The notes under the pieces: model-generated
What the model was told of the DNA's origin: nothing
What the model saw: the letters and a program-made list of their open reading frames with translations, nothing else
Databases searched by the model: none
Part shown: in pieces, positions 54,768 to 63,290 of the stretch
How the letters are laid out: each line of letters begins with the position of its first letter
Numbering within the stretch: the stretch's first letter is position 1
Translations under genes and position numbers: made by a program
NCBI GenBank assembly: GCA_910580015.1
Contig: CAJTVT010000001.1
Coordinates: forward strand, 1-64,000
Length of the DNA: 64,000 nucleotides
From: an uncultured Lachnospiraceae bacterium
GTDB lineage: Bacteria; Bacillota; Clostridia; Lachnospirales; Lachnospiraceae
Reading direction: 5' to 3'

Positions 54768-56216
54768 TTATTGTTCAAATTCGCCCCGTATATCTCCGGC
54801 AGGCGGCTCTATCGGATATACGCCGTTAAAACATCCTCTGCAAATTTTTTGTCCTTTCACCATCCCTTCCAAGCGGTCTATCCCAAGATACCCAAGACTG
54901 TCTGCTCCGATGATTTTGCATATGTCGTCAATATTCCGGCTATAAGCGATCAGCTGCTCTCTCTGGGGAATATCTGTACCGAAATAGCAGGGCCATAAAA
55001 ACGGCGGTGAACTGACACGCACATGCACTTCCGTTGCTCCTGCATCCCGAAGCATTTTTACAATGCAATCTGAAGTTGTTCCCCTCACAATGGAATCATC
55101 AATCATAATAATACGTTTTCCATTTACTGCCTCTTTTAATACATTTAATTTTACCCGGACTGCCGATTCCCTGCTGCTCTGCTTAGGCTTGATAAAGGTT
55201 CTTCCCACATAACCATTTTTTACAAAAGCGTTTCCATAGGGAATGCCAGACTGCATTGCATAGCCGAGAGCGGCTGCATTACCCGATTCCGGCACACCTA
55301 CCACAAGATCTGCTTCTACATAAGAATCCATAGCCAGAAACCGTCCTGCCTGGATTCTGGAAGCATAAACAGAGATCCCATCAATGCGGCTGTCCGGTCT
55401 TGCAAAATAAATATATTCAAAAATACATCTGGCCTCTTTTTCCTGTGGAATACAAAGAGATGTATCCGAATGAATCGTTCCTTCTTTTGTTATAGTGACT
55501 ACTTCACCAGGAAGCACATCTCTAACAAATTCCGCATCTATTGTTTCCAGAGCACAGGTCTCTGATGTAATAATATAAGCATGATCCCGTTTTCCAATAC
55601 ACAACGGTTTAAATCCAAAGGGATCTCTGGCTCCGATGAGCTTTCTAGGACTCATGACTATTAGGGAATAGGCTCCTTTCAGCATTCTGCAAGCACGAAC
55701 GACTGCATCTTCTACCCTGTCAGTATTCAAACGTTCTCTGGCTACGTGGTATGCGATTACTTCCGAATCTATCGTTGTCTGAAAAATGGCTCCTGTATAT
55801 TCCAAATCATGCCGAAGCTCATTGGCATTGATCAAATTACCGTTGTGCACCAGTCCCAGAGTTCCTTTTACATAATTTAAAACAAGAGGCTGGGCATTTT
55901 CTCTTACAGATGCTCCTGCCGTGGAATACCGGACATGTCCCACTCCGATATTGCCCTTCATCTGCTCCAATGTCTCTTCTGTAAAAACCTCTTGCACCAG
56001 TCCCATGTCCTTGCGGGTTGTAACTTTCCTCTTTGGCCCCTTTGTGTCGCTAACCGTAATTCCACAGCTCTCCTGCCCTCTATGCTGTAATGCTAATAAG
56101 CCATAATAAACAGAAGATGCCACATCTTTTCCGCTTAAATCATACATACCAAATACACCACATTCCTCATGCAACCCGGCAGAAGGCATTTCACGGTCCG
56201 ATATTTTATTGTTCAT
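54768..56216 (-). CDS. purF: Amidophosphoribosyltransferase
   Basis: A 482-residue enzyme making 5-phosphoribosylamine from PRPP and glutamine. The N-terminal glutaminase begins with a short propeptide before Cys in HEECGVFGMYD; RGQESCGI and NLINANELR follow. The PRPP-binding motif is IIMIDDSIVRGTTS. C-terminal Cys residues (ICRGCFNGVYP) likely bind the regulatory iron-sulfur cluster, as in Bacillus PurF. GGAGG lies seven bases before the ATG. The gene is apart from other pur genes. Confidence 0.95.
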   Translation of the reverse strand: MNNKISDREMPSAGLHEECGVFGMYDLSGKDVASSVYYGLLALQHRGQESCGITVSDTKGPKRKVTTRKDMGLVQEVFTEETLEQMKGNIGVGHVRYSTAGASVRENAQPLVLNYVKGTLGLVHNGNLINANELRHDLEYTGAIFQTTIDSEVIAYHVARERLNTDRVEDAVVRACRMLKGAYSLIVMSPRKLIGARDPFGFKPLCIGKRDHAYIITSETCALETIDAEFVRDVLPGEVVTITKEGTIHSDTSLCIPQEKEARCIFEYIYFARPDSRIDGISVYASRIQAGRFLAMDSYVEADLVVGVPESGNAAALGYAMQSGIPYGNAFVKNGYVGRTFIKPKQSSRESAVRVKLNVLKEAVNGKRIIMIDDSIVRGTTSDCIVKMLRDAGATEVHVRVSSPPFLWPCYFGTDIPQREQLIAYSRNIDDICKIIGADSLGYLGIDRLEGMVKGQKICRGCFNGVYPIEPPAGDIRGEFEQ

Positions 56217-56245
56217 TCATCTTCCTCCAATCTTATTACACAAAT

Positions 56246-56497
56246 TTATATCTCATACATCCTCCCCGTTTCCCTATTCCGATACTCATGTTTCTCATAA
56301 TATCCAATCAATTCTCCCATTGTGTCCCGCAGAGCAATCATATAGACATCTTTGTTTTCCCTTTCACTATAAAAAGTATATACCCTATTATTGTCCGTTC
56401 TTTCACGAAACCAGTCCAAAATATTTTTGATCACCTGTACCGAATGTGCATTATGGCACTCCAGCAGTTTTCCTCCTTTGCCTTTGTTTGATTTCAC
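56246..56497 (-). pseudogene. Orphan C-terminal fragment, perhaps PAS-like, behind a reverse-transcriptase-like stub
   Basis: The 83-codon frame has only a GTG start. It reads LLECHNAHSVQVIKNILDWF, then TFYSERENKDVYMIALRD and GYYEKHEYRN, which resembles the end of a small PAS-type domain protein. Upstream the same frame continues DNLNKAYKKVKSNKGKGG, similar to the N-terminal region of group II intron reverse transcriptases. It looks like a chimera of two broken genes. No clear ribosome site is present, and function is doubtful. The region 56498-56752 beyond it holds only an imperfect hairpin and no gene. Confidence 0.35.
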
Positions 56498-56752
56498 CTT
56501 CTTGTAAGCCTTGTTTAAGTTGTCTGTCCTTAAACCCGTCTTTGGTTACATTCATTTACTCGCATCTCCTAAAGTTCAGTCCTTCTCATGATGTTTGCCG
56601 CCCTCATGCTGCTATGGCCTCTGCTGACAAGAATCGGGCAGAAGAAAAAATATCTCCTGCCCGCCGTTCCAGGCGCTCATCACCAATATCCCCTTACTTC
56701 TTTTTAGCGCCCATTAAAAGACTATCTATCTTCTGATAAGTCCCAAATTACC

Positions 56753-58501
56753 TTATTCTACATCCAGCAATGCTGGCAGATCCTCCTCACCCGTCCGTAT
56801 CTTAACAACCTTTGCCACATCATACACAAAGATTTTTCCATCTCCGATACGCCCAGTATAAAGGGTTTGTCTTGCGGCTTCAACCACTTTTTCCACTGGA
56901 ATATTTCCAACAATAATCTCCAGCTTCACCTTTGGCAGCAAAGTTGCATCCATCTCAACTCCACGGTATTTTTCTCCTGCCCCTCTTTGTATACCGCAGC
57001 CCATAACCTGAGTAACTGTCATTCCTGTGACCCCCAAATCATTCATCGCTTTCCTTAGCTTATCATATCGCGACAATCTAGCGATGATGACCACCTTATA
57101 CATCCCCGTACTTTCTTTTGGAATTGCAGATACCACTTTTACCGCTGCGTCCCTCTGAATCTTGGAAGCCTTCTCATATATGTCTGTTCCAAGATTTGTG
57201 TTTTCGTTCACATCCATGGTCATGGTGTTGGAAACATCCATAATACTGAAACCAGAGTATGCCGATGCAAGACCATGTTCCATAGCGTCCAATCCTACAA
57301 TTTCCTCTTCCTGTGTGACACGCAGCCCTACCGTCGCCTTGATAGCGATAAAAGTAATGGTAATGCAGACAGCCGCCCAGGCGCCTACCGCTGCCACCCC
57401 CAATAGTTGAAGCCCAAGCTGATGAAAACCACCACCATAAAAGAGTCCGTCTATATTGCTTTCTGGTGCAGAAGAAGTTGCAAAAAGGCCCACTGCAAGC
57501 GTCCCCCAAATACCATTCATCATATGCACTGCCACAGCTCCTACTGGATCATCCACATGAAGTTTGTAGTCTAAAAGCCATACGCCAAACACTACCAAAA
57601 GCCCCGCCACAGCTCCTATGGCTGCCGCTCCAGCAGCGTCTGTCACATCACAGGGCGCAGTGATTGCCACAAGACCGGCAAGTGAAGCATTCAAGCACAT
57701 GGATACATCTGGTTTTCCATATTTTACCCAGGTAAACACCATGCATACAACAGTTGCCACTGCTGGAGCAATCGTCGTGGTCAAAAAAATCGAGCCAAGC
57801 TGCGGAATTGTAGTTGCAGCCGCACCATTAAATCCATACCATCCAAACCAGAGTATAAAACACCCCAGACACCCCAAGGGAAGGTTATGTCCTGGAAATG
57901 CATTCACTTTTATCACTTTTCCCATCTTATCCTTTGTAAATTTCCCAATACGAGGCCCTAAAATCGCAGCTCCAATCAGGGCGGAAATTCCACCTACCAT
58001 GTGAATGGCACAGGAACCGGCAAAATCATGAAATCCCATCTGCGCCAACCAGCCGCCGCCCCAAATCCAATGGGCCTCAATGGGGTAAATCAATGCGGAA
58101 ATCACACCAGAATAAATACAATAGGATAAAAATTTTGTCCGCTCCGCCATTGCCCCAGAGACAATGGTTGCTGTAGTAGCACAAAATACCAGATTAAATA
58201 CAAAATTAGAAAAATCAAAATCTGCATATGCCATAAAAATATCAAACCCAGGCTTTCCAATCAGCCCCAGCAAGTCTTCCCCCAGCAACAGAGAAAATCC
58301 TATCAGAATAAATACTACCGTGCCAATACAGAAATCCATCAGATTCTTCATCAGGATATTTCCAGAATTCTTCGCCCTGGTAAACCCTGCCTCTACCATT
58401 GCAAATCCTGCTTGCATCCAGAATACCAAAGCGGCTCCTATCAGGAACCATATCCCAAAGGTATGCTCACTTACCAAACGAACAATTGATTCTTGCGTCA
58501 T
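56753..58501 (-). CDS. amt: Ammonium transporter fused to a PII (GlnK) domain
   Basis: A 582-residue protein. Residues ~1-405 form an Amt channel with 11 helices and conserved His residues (EAHWIWGGGWL, VHMMNGIWG). Residues ~475-582 form a PII domain: LRKAMNDLGVTGMTVTQVMG, a T-loop-like GAGEKYRGVEMDA with Tyr, VKLEIIVGNIPVEKVVEA and GRIGDGKIFVYDV. The PII is usually a separate GlnK that plugs the channel; here it is covalently attached, so each trimer may regulate itself by nucleotide and 2-oxoglutarate state. The ATG at 58501 has GGGAGG seven bases before it. Confidence 0.95.
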   Translation of the reverse strand: MTQESIVRLVSEHTFGIWFLIGAALVFWMQAGFAMVEAGFTRAKNSGNILMKNLMDFCIGTVVFILIGFSLLLGEDLLGLIGKPGFDIFMAYADFDFSNFVFNLVFCATTATIVSGAMAERTKFLSYCIYSGVISALIYPIEAHWIWGGGWLAQMGFHDFAGSCAIHMVGGISALIGAAILGPRIGKFTKDKMGKVIKVNAFPGHNLPLGCLGCFILWFGWYGFNGAAATTIPQLGSIFLTTTIAPAVATVVCMVFTWVKYGKPDVSMCLNASLAGLVAITAPCDVTDAAGAAAIGAVAGLLVVFGVWLLDYKLHVDDPVGAVAVHMMNGIWGTLAVGLFATSSAPESNIDGLFYGGGFHQLGLQLLGVAAVGAWAAVCITITFIAIKATVGLRVTQEEEIVGLDAMEHGLASAYSGFSIMDVSNTMTMDVNENTNLGTDIYEKASKIQRDAAVKVVSAIPKESTGMYKVVIIARLSRYDKLRKAMNDLGVTGMTVTQVMGCGIQRGAGEKYRGVEMDATLLPKVKLEIIVGNIPVEKVVEAARQTLYTGRIGDGKIFVYDVAKVVKIRTGEEDLPALLDVE

Positions 58502-58585
58502 AATAATTCCTCCCTTTTTCAATCATTTTGCAGATCCGGCTTCTCCCTGCTGCAATACCAAATTGTCTCTACAGTCTTAAAAAAT

Positions 58586-58642
58586 AGAAAAAACGATACT
58601 TTTCCCGTCCTCCACAGCTTTGTGGCTCCATAAAAGTATCGT
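58586..58642 (-). terminator. Leader terminator/attenuator upstream of amt
   Basis: ACGATACTTTT (58593-58603) pairs with AAAAGTATCGT (58632-58642); the minus strand then has six to seven T. The hairpin holds an inner CCACA/TGTGG stem and GAGGACGGG. It lies 85 bases ahead of amt, so it may regulate its transcription. It is not a clear glutamine riboswitch. The other bases of 58502-58786 show no feature. Confidence 0.6.
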
Positions 58643-58786
58643 CTTTTTATCTGTTCATAGTTTATTCATTTTAGATTCAAAAAAGTTTCATTTTACCAAC
58701 ACGGAAACTTCATTTCTTCCGCATATAATAAAACTATAAAAAAGAGAATTAGTAAATCATTATTTGAATAAACTTTTTCATAATAA

Positions 58787-58814
58787 ATGCCAGGTGGTGA
58801 AAACCACCTGGCAT
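58787..58814 (-). terminator. Terminator after glutamine synthetase
   Basis: ATGCCAGGTGGT (58787-58798) pairs perfectly with ACCACCTGGCAT (58803-58814) across a GAAA loop; a T-rich tract follows on both strands. It lies 75 bases past the glutamine synthetase stop. Confidence 0.8.
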
Positions 58815-58888
58815 CCTCCCTTTTTATCGGTCTATCACTAAAAAACATTCTCCATATTGATTCTATTTTCAGATTCTATTCCCATTTT

Positions 58889-61003
58889 CTAAACTTCAAA
58901 AATCAAATCCCCATAAGAAGGCATTGGCCACATTTCTTTATCAACAATCATCTCCAACTGATCAATCGGTTTTCGCAGAGCCTCCATAGCAGTCTTTATC
59001 TGATCACGGCAGCAAATCGCCTGTTCTCTACCAACCTCCATGGCTCCAGCCTGATCTGCGGCCTCACACAATTTCGTAAGCGCTTTCTTCGCCTCTGCCA
59101 AAAGATTCGAAACTTCCTTAAGCAACCCAATCTGAACACTGACATCTGCATCACAGGCTGCCTTGACCCCATTGATAGAATTTGCTAAGGTAGAGGTATA
59201 CTTAATCACTGCCGGAATAATCTGTTTCCCAGCCATATCAATCATTGTGCGAGCCTCAATATTCAAGGCTTTTGCATAATTTTCATAGAGGATCTCTCCT
59301 CTGGATTCCAGCTCAGCTTGTGTAAATACATTGAATTTCTCAAACAAAGCAACTGCTTTTTCCGTTGTCAAAGCTGGAACAGCATCCACCAGATTATTGA
59401 TATTGGGGAGCCCTCTGCGCTGTGCCTCCTCAATCCACTCTTCTGAATAACCGTTCCCATTAAACACAATTCTCTGATGCTCAGAGGCCTGCTTTTTAAT
59501 TAAATCATGAACTGCCTCCTCAAAATCATCTGCACTCTCCAGTATATCACAGGCATCCGAAAATGCTTCTGCCACAATGGTATTCAATACCACATTGGGC
59601 GCTGCAATGGAATCATTGGAACCCACCATACGAAATTCAAATTTATTTCCAGTAAAAGCAAAGGGTGAGGTACGATTTCGATCTGTAGCATCTTTCATAA
59701 AGTCAGGCAATGATTTCACACCCGTCTGAAGCACTTCGCCTTTCAGACTTCTGGTTGCTTCTCCTGTGCTGATCAACTGAGACATCACATCCTGAAGCTG
59801 CTCTCCAAGGTAAATGGAAATTACGGCTGGCGGAGCCTCATTTGCACCTAATCTGTGATCATTTCCAGCATCTGCCGCAGATTCCCGAAGTAGATCTGCA
59901 TGTTTATCCACCGCCTTCAAGATACAGGTCAGTACCAACAGAAACTGAATGTTTTCGTGTGGCGTCTTACCTGGATCCAGCATGTTAATACCATCATCGG
60001 TTATAATTGACCAGTTGTTGTGTTTCCCAGAACCATTCACACCTGCAAAGGGCTTCTCATGAAGCAAACACCGCAATCCATGGCGTCCAGCAACTTTTTT
60101 CAAGGTCTCCATTACCAACTGATTATGATCTACCGCAATATTTACCTCCGCATAAATAGGAGCCAGTTCATGCTGTGCTGGGGCAACCTCGTTGTGCTGT
60201 GTCTTTGCACTGACCCCCAATTTCCACAATTCCTTATTTACATCCCGCATATACGCTGCGATACGTTCCCGAATAGCTCCAAAATAATGATCATCCATTT
60301 CCTGTCCTTTGGGTGGCATCGCGCCAAATAAGGTACGCCCTGTAAAAACCAAATCTTTTCTTTTTAAATACTTTTCATGATCCACCAGGAAATATTCCTG
60401 CTCAGCTCCCACGGAAGGTGTCACCCGTTTGGATGTTGTGTTTCCAAATAATCGAATCAGACGCAGGGACTGCTGATTAATGGCTTCCATGGAACGCAAA
60501 AGAGGAGTCTTTTGATCCAACGCCTCTCCGGTATACGAACAAAATGCCGTGGGTATACAGAGTGTCGCCCCTGCTGCGTCCTGTCTGACAAACGCTGGAG
60601 AAGTACAATCCCAGGCAGTGTAACCTCTTGCTTCAAAGGTAGCTCGTAAACCACCAGAAGGAAAAGAAGACGCGTCTGGCTCACCCTTAATTAACTCTTT
60701 CCCTGAAAAACTCATCAACACTTTTCCACTTGGCATTGGAGCTGTGATAAAGGAATCATGTTTCTCTGCGGTCACTCCTGTCAATGGCTGAAACCAGTGG
60801 GTATAATGGGTTGCCCCCTTTTCAATTGCCCACTCTTTCATCTCATGGGCCACTACGTCCGCCGTCTCCAAATCCATTTCCCTGTCTTCCTGGATCACTT
60901 CTTTTAATTTCTTGTAAACCTTTTTCGGCAAACGTTCCTGCATCACTGAATCATTAAATACGTTTTCTCCGAAAATTTCTGAAACGTTGAAATATTCACT
61001 CAT
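58889..61003 (-). CDS. glnN: Glutamine synthetase, type III
   Basis: A 704-residue dodecameric enzyme making glutamine from glutamate, ammonia and ATP. Type III features are the long length and the stretches THWFQPLTGVTAEKHDSFI, SVGAEQEYFLVDHEKY, QHNEVAPAQHELAPIYAEVN and NGSGKHNNWSI (metal and glutamate sites). The ATG at 61003 has AAAGGATG ten bases upstream. With the adjacent Amt-PII transporter it forms the ammonium uptake and assimilation unit. A leader hairpin at 61101-61133 may control it. Confidence 0.95.
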   Translation of the reverse strand: MSEYFNVSEIFGENVFNDSVMQERLPKKVYKKLKEVIQEDREMDLETADVVAHEMKEWAIEKGATHYTHWFQPLTGVTAEKHDSFITAPMPSGKVLMSFSGKELIKGEPDASSFPSGGLRATFEARGYTAWDCTSPAFVRQDAAGATLCIPTAFCSYTGEALDQKTPLLRSMEAINQQSLRLIRLFGNTTSKRVTPSVGAEQEYFLVDHEKYLKRKDLVFTGRTLFGAMPPKGQEMDDHYFGAIRERIAAYMRDVNKELWKLGVSAKTQHNEVAPAQHELAPIYAEVNIAVDHNQLVMETLKKVAGRHGLRCLLHEKPFAGVNGSGKHNNWSIITDDGINMLDPGKTPHENIQFLLVLTCILKAVDKHADLLRESAADAGNDHRLGANEAPPAVISIYLGEQLQDVMSQLISTGEATRSLKGEVLQTGVKSLPDFMKDATDRNRTSPFAFTGNKFEFRMVGSNDSIAAPNVVLNTIVAEAFSDACDILESADDFEEAVHDLIKKQASEHQRIVFNGNGYSEEWIEEAQRRGLPNINNLVDAVPALTTEKAVALFEKFNVFTQAELESRGEILYENYAKALNIEARTMIDMAGKQIIPAVIKYTSTLANSINGVKAACDADVSVQIGLLKEVSNLLAEAKKALTKLCEAADQAGAMEVGREQAICCRDQIKTAMEALRKPIDQLEMIVDKEMWPMPSYGDLIFEV

Positions 61004-61100
61004 ATGATCTACATCCTTTCTAACATGCACGCGCAGTATCTTATGTAACTCCTCCTCGCCTCCAAAGCCCTGCTGAAGCGAATCCTAATTTTAAATTAGG

Positions 61101-61133
61101 AAAAAGGGCATTCCAAGCCCCTTGGAACACCCT
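61101..61133 (-). terminator. Attenuator-type terminator in the glutamine synthetase leader
   Basis: On the minus strand GGGTGTTCCAA pairs with TTGGAATGCCC (61106-61133) and five T follow. It sits about 30 bases downstream of the predicted start site and 100 bases upstream of the ATG, with a second hairpin CCTAATTT/AAATTAGG at 61084-61100. This layout suggests regulated antitermination. Confidence 0.7.
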
Positions 61134-61164
61134 TGTTCTACACGTTTGTTTTATGTTTGCTAAT

Positions 61165-61193
61165 AAGATACTCTAAAACATATCAAAATGCAA
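61165..61193 (-). promoter_or_regulatory. Probable SigA promoter of glutamine synthetase
   Basis: TTGCAT (61188-61193) and TATCTT (61165-61170) on the minus strand are spaced 17 bases. The leader between this promoter and the ATG is about 155 bases. Matches to consensus are partial. Confidence 0.45.
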
Positions 61194-61319
61194 TAGAAAT
61201 TTTAGAAAAATTTTATTTTTTGCTATTTCCAACAAATTTACTTAAATTATTTCTGAAATTTCTTCATAATTGACAATTATATTTTCTATACAAAGGGATC
61301 AAAAACTTCGCGAACCCGA

Positions 61320-62183
61320 TTATGCCTTGCCAACAGAACCAAATAATTCCATCTTTTCCTTCACGGTTGCCTTAATTGCCTCTGCGCCAGGAGCCAAAAG
61401 TTTCCGTGGATCAAATCCCTTGCCTTCCTGATCTTTGCCTGCCTCAATATACTTTCTGGTCGCCTCAGCGAAGGAAAGCTGGCACTCTGTATTTACATTG
61501 ATCTTAGCCACTCCAAGGGAGATTGCTTTTTTAATCATGTCTTCTGGAATTCCAGTACCTCCATGAAGTACCAAAGGCATCTCACCTGTTTTCTGCTGAA
61601 CAGCATCCAAAGTCTCAAAACTTAATCCTGCCCAATTTTCTGGATATTTGCCGTGGATATTACCGATTCCGGCTGCCAACATATCAACACCAAGATCTGC
61701 GATAGCCTTGCACTCATTGGGATCTGCACATTCCCCTGCGCCGACAACTCCATCTTCTTCTCCGCCGATGGAACCAACCTCAGCCTCAATTGACATTCCC
61801 TTATCGTGTGCAATCTTAACAAGCTCTGTCGTCTTAGCAACATTCTCATCAATTGGATAATGGGAACCGTCAAACATAATAGAAGAAAATCCTGCTTCCA
61901 CACATTTCAGACATCCTTCGTAGCTTCCATGATCCAAATGCAGTGCAACGGGAACGGTAATGTTCATCTCCTCCATCATACCATTTACCATGCCTACCAC
62001 AGTCTTATATCCTGTCATATACTTTCCTGCCCCTTCGGATACACCCAGAATTACTGGTGAATTCAGCTCCTGTGCAGTCTGTAAAATAGACTTGGTCCAC
62101 TCCAGATTGTTGATGTTGAACTGTCCAACAGCATAATGCCCTGCCTTTGCTTTTTGTAACATTTCTTTTGCAGATACTAACAT
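61320..62183 (-). CDS. fba: Fructose-bisphosphate aldolase, class II
   Basis: A 287-residue zinc-dependent aldolase of glycolysis/gluconeogenesis. The zinc ligands lie in LHLDHGSYE (His, with catalytic Asp) and later His in GNIHGKYP and LVLHGGTGIP; SIMFDGSHYPIDENV is the family loop. GGAGGAAGAGAA precedes the ATG. The gene is monocistronic, with about 200 bases of leader to its right. Confidence 0.95.
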   Translation of the reverse strand: MLVSAKEMLQKAKAGHYAVGQFNINNLEWTKSILQTAQELNSPVILGVSEGAGKYMTGYKTVVGMVNGMMEEMNITVPVALHLDHGSYEGCLKCVEAGFSSIMFDGSHYPIDENVAKTTELVKIAHDKGMSIEAEVGSIGGEEDGVVGAGECADPNECKAIADLGVDMLAAGIGNIHGKYPENWAGLSFETLDAVQQKTGEMPLVLHGGTGIPEDMIKKAISLGVAKINVNTECQLSFAEATRKYIEAGKDQEGKGFDPRKLLAPGAEAIKATVKEKMELFGSVGKA

Positions 62184-62387
62184 TTCTCTTCCTCCATTTC
62201 TGTCTTCTGCCCCCTGCAGAAAACTGCATAAATTTCATAATTAAACTCCGAGAATACCAGAGCCTGACTAAATTGCAACGAGACAGTACGATTGTCAAGT
62301 GGTCAATACACTAGTATACTCACCTGAAATATAGTTTACATTATTTTCTCGAAAAAGAAAAGTATTTTCTGGAAGAAATTTCAGCCT

Positions 62388-63284
62388 TTAGCTTCGGACA
62401 ATAATCTCCACTGCCTGCTTCTGATTTGTAATCAGAGCCTCCAGATGTTCCCCTCCATATTCTCCGTCTAAGGTCCAAGAAATCTTTTCCAAAGATTTTA
62501 CCATCAGACGATCCGTCTTAAAAGTGTAGATTAGCTCTGTATCATCGATGAGATTGGTAAGACTTCTAATGATCTCATTCAGCTCTATGGGATTTTTGGG
62601 CATTTTAATCAATGTCACCTCAAACATACCATCATCCAGTTTTACATTTTTTCCTGTGATATTTTTAAACCCTCCCGCCGAAGTGGAATTGGTAATCATT
62701 CCATAGATAAATTCATCTTCAATCTCCTGGTCTCCTGCCGATATCTGTAGATGAAAGGACTGAATTGAAGCAATCCGTTTCACGCCTTCTATGATATATG
62801 CCACATGTCCAATCCTATTTTTCAACTCCTGCCTAGTAGCATAGGAAACGTCTGTAAACAAACCAAAAGCTGCAATATATACAAAATATTCTCCATTAAA
62901 ACTTCCGATATCACAAGCGAAGGGAACACCTCCCATAATCACCTGTGCTGCTTTATCCATATTCTTAGGTATTTTGAGAGATCCTGCAAAATCATTGGTG
63001 CTTCCAGAGGGAATGTAACCGATGGGAACTTTTTTATTTCGCTTCATCATTCCACTCACCACTTCATCCAGTGTACCATCCCCGCCGCTGCACACCACCA
63101 AGTCAAACCTGCCAGCTTCACGCTGTACCAATTCCATGGCATCTTGGGGTTTCTGCGTGGGATAAACTGTTACTTCGTATCCATTTTTCACAAACTGATC
63201 CACAAGATTCATCAGCCTGTTTTTAATCTGCCCTTTTCCAGAAAAGGGATTAAACACGAATAAAAGCTTCTTCTTTTTCTTCAT
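62388..63284 (-). CDS. Diacylglycerol/lipid kinase family protein
   Basis: A 298-residue cytoplasmic lipid kinase. It has FVFNPFSGKGQIKN at the start, the nucleotide motif VVCSGGDGTLDEVVSG, and IPSGSTNDFAGSLKIPKN, typical of DgkB/YegS enzymes. It probably phosphorylates diacylglycerol in lipid recycling. GAGGTG lies seven to eight bases before the ATG. The whiA gene ends six bases upstream, so the two are in one operon. Confidence 0.93.
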   Translation of the reverse strand: MKKKKKLLFVFNPFSGKGQIKNRLMNLVDQFVKNGYEVTVYPTQKPQDAMELVQREAGRFDLVVCSGGDGTLDEVVSGMMKRNKKVPIGYIPSGSTNDFAGSLKIPKNMDKAAQVIMGGVPFACDIGSFNGEYFVYIAAFGLFTDVSYATRQELKNRIGHVAYIIEGVKRIASIQSFHLQISAGDQEIEDEFIYGMITNSTSAGGFKNITGKNVKLDDGMFEVTLIKMPKNPIELNEIIRSLTNLIDDTELIYTFKTDRLMVKSLEKISWTLDGEYGGEHLEALITNQKQAVEIIVRS

Positions 63285-63290
63285 CCCGAA

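Noticed and set aside
54560..54778. 72-codon frame MNNNREEKMCTKDTRRK as a small gene
   Set aside because: It overlaps the purF end and the carA stub; the only recognisable part is the 19-residue CarA start.
58586..58642. Glutamine riboswitch (glnA motif) before amt
   Set aside because: A GGACGG stretch is present but the rest of the glnA consensus is missing; better described as a hairpin attenuator.
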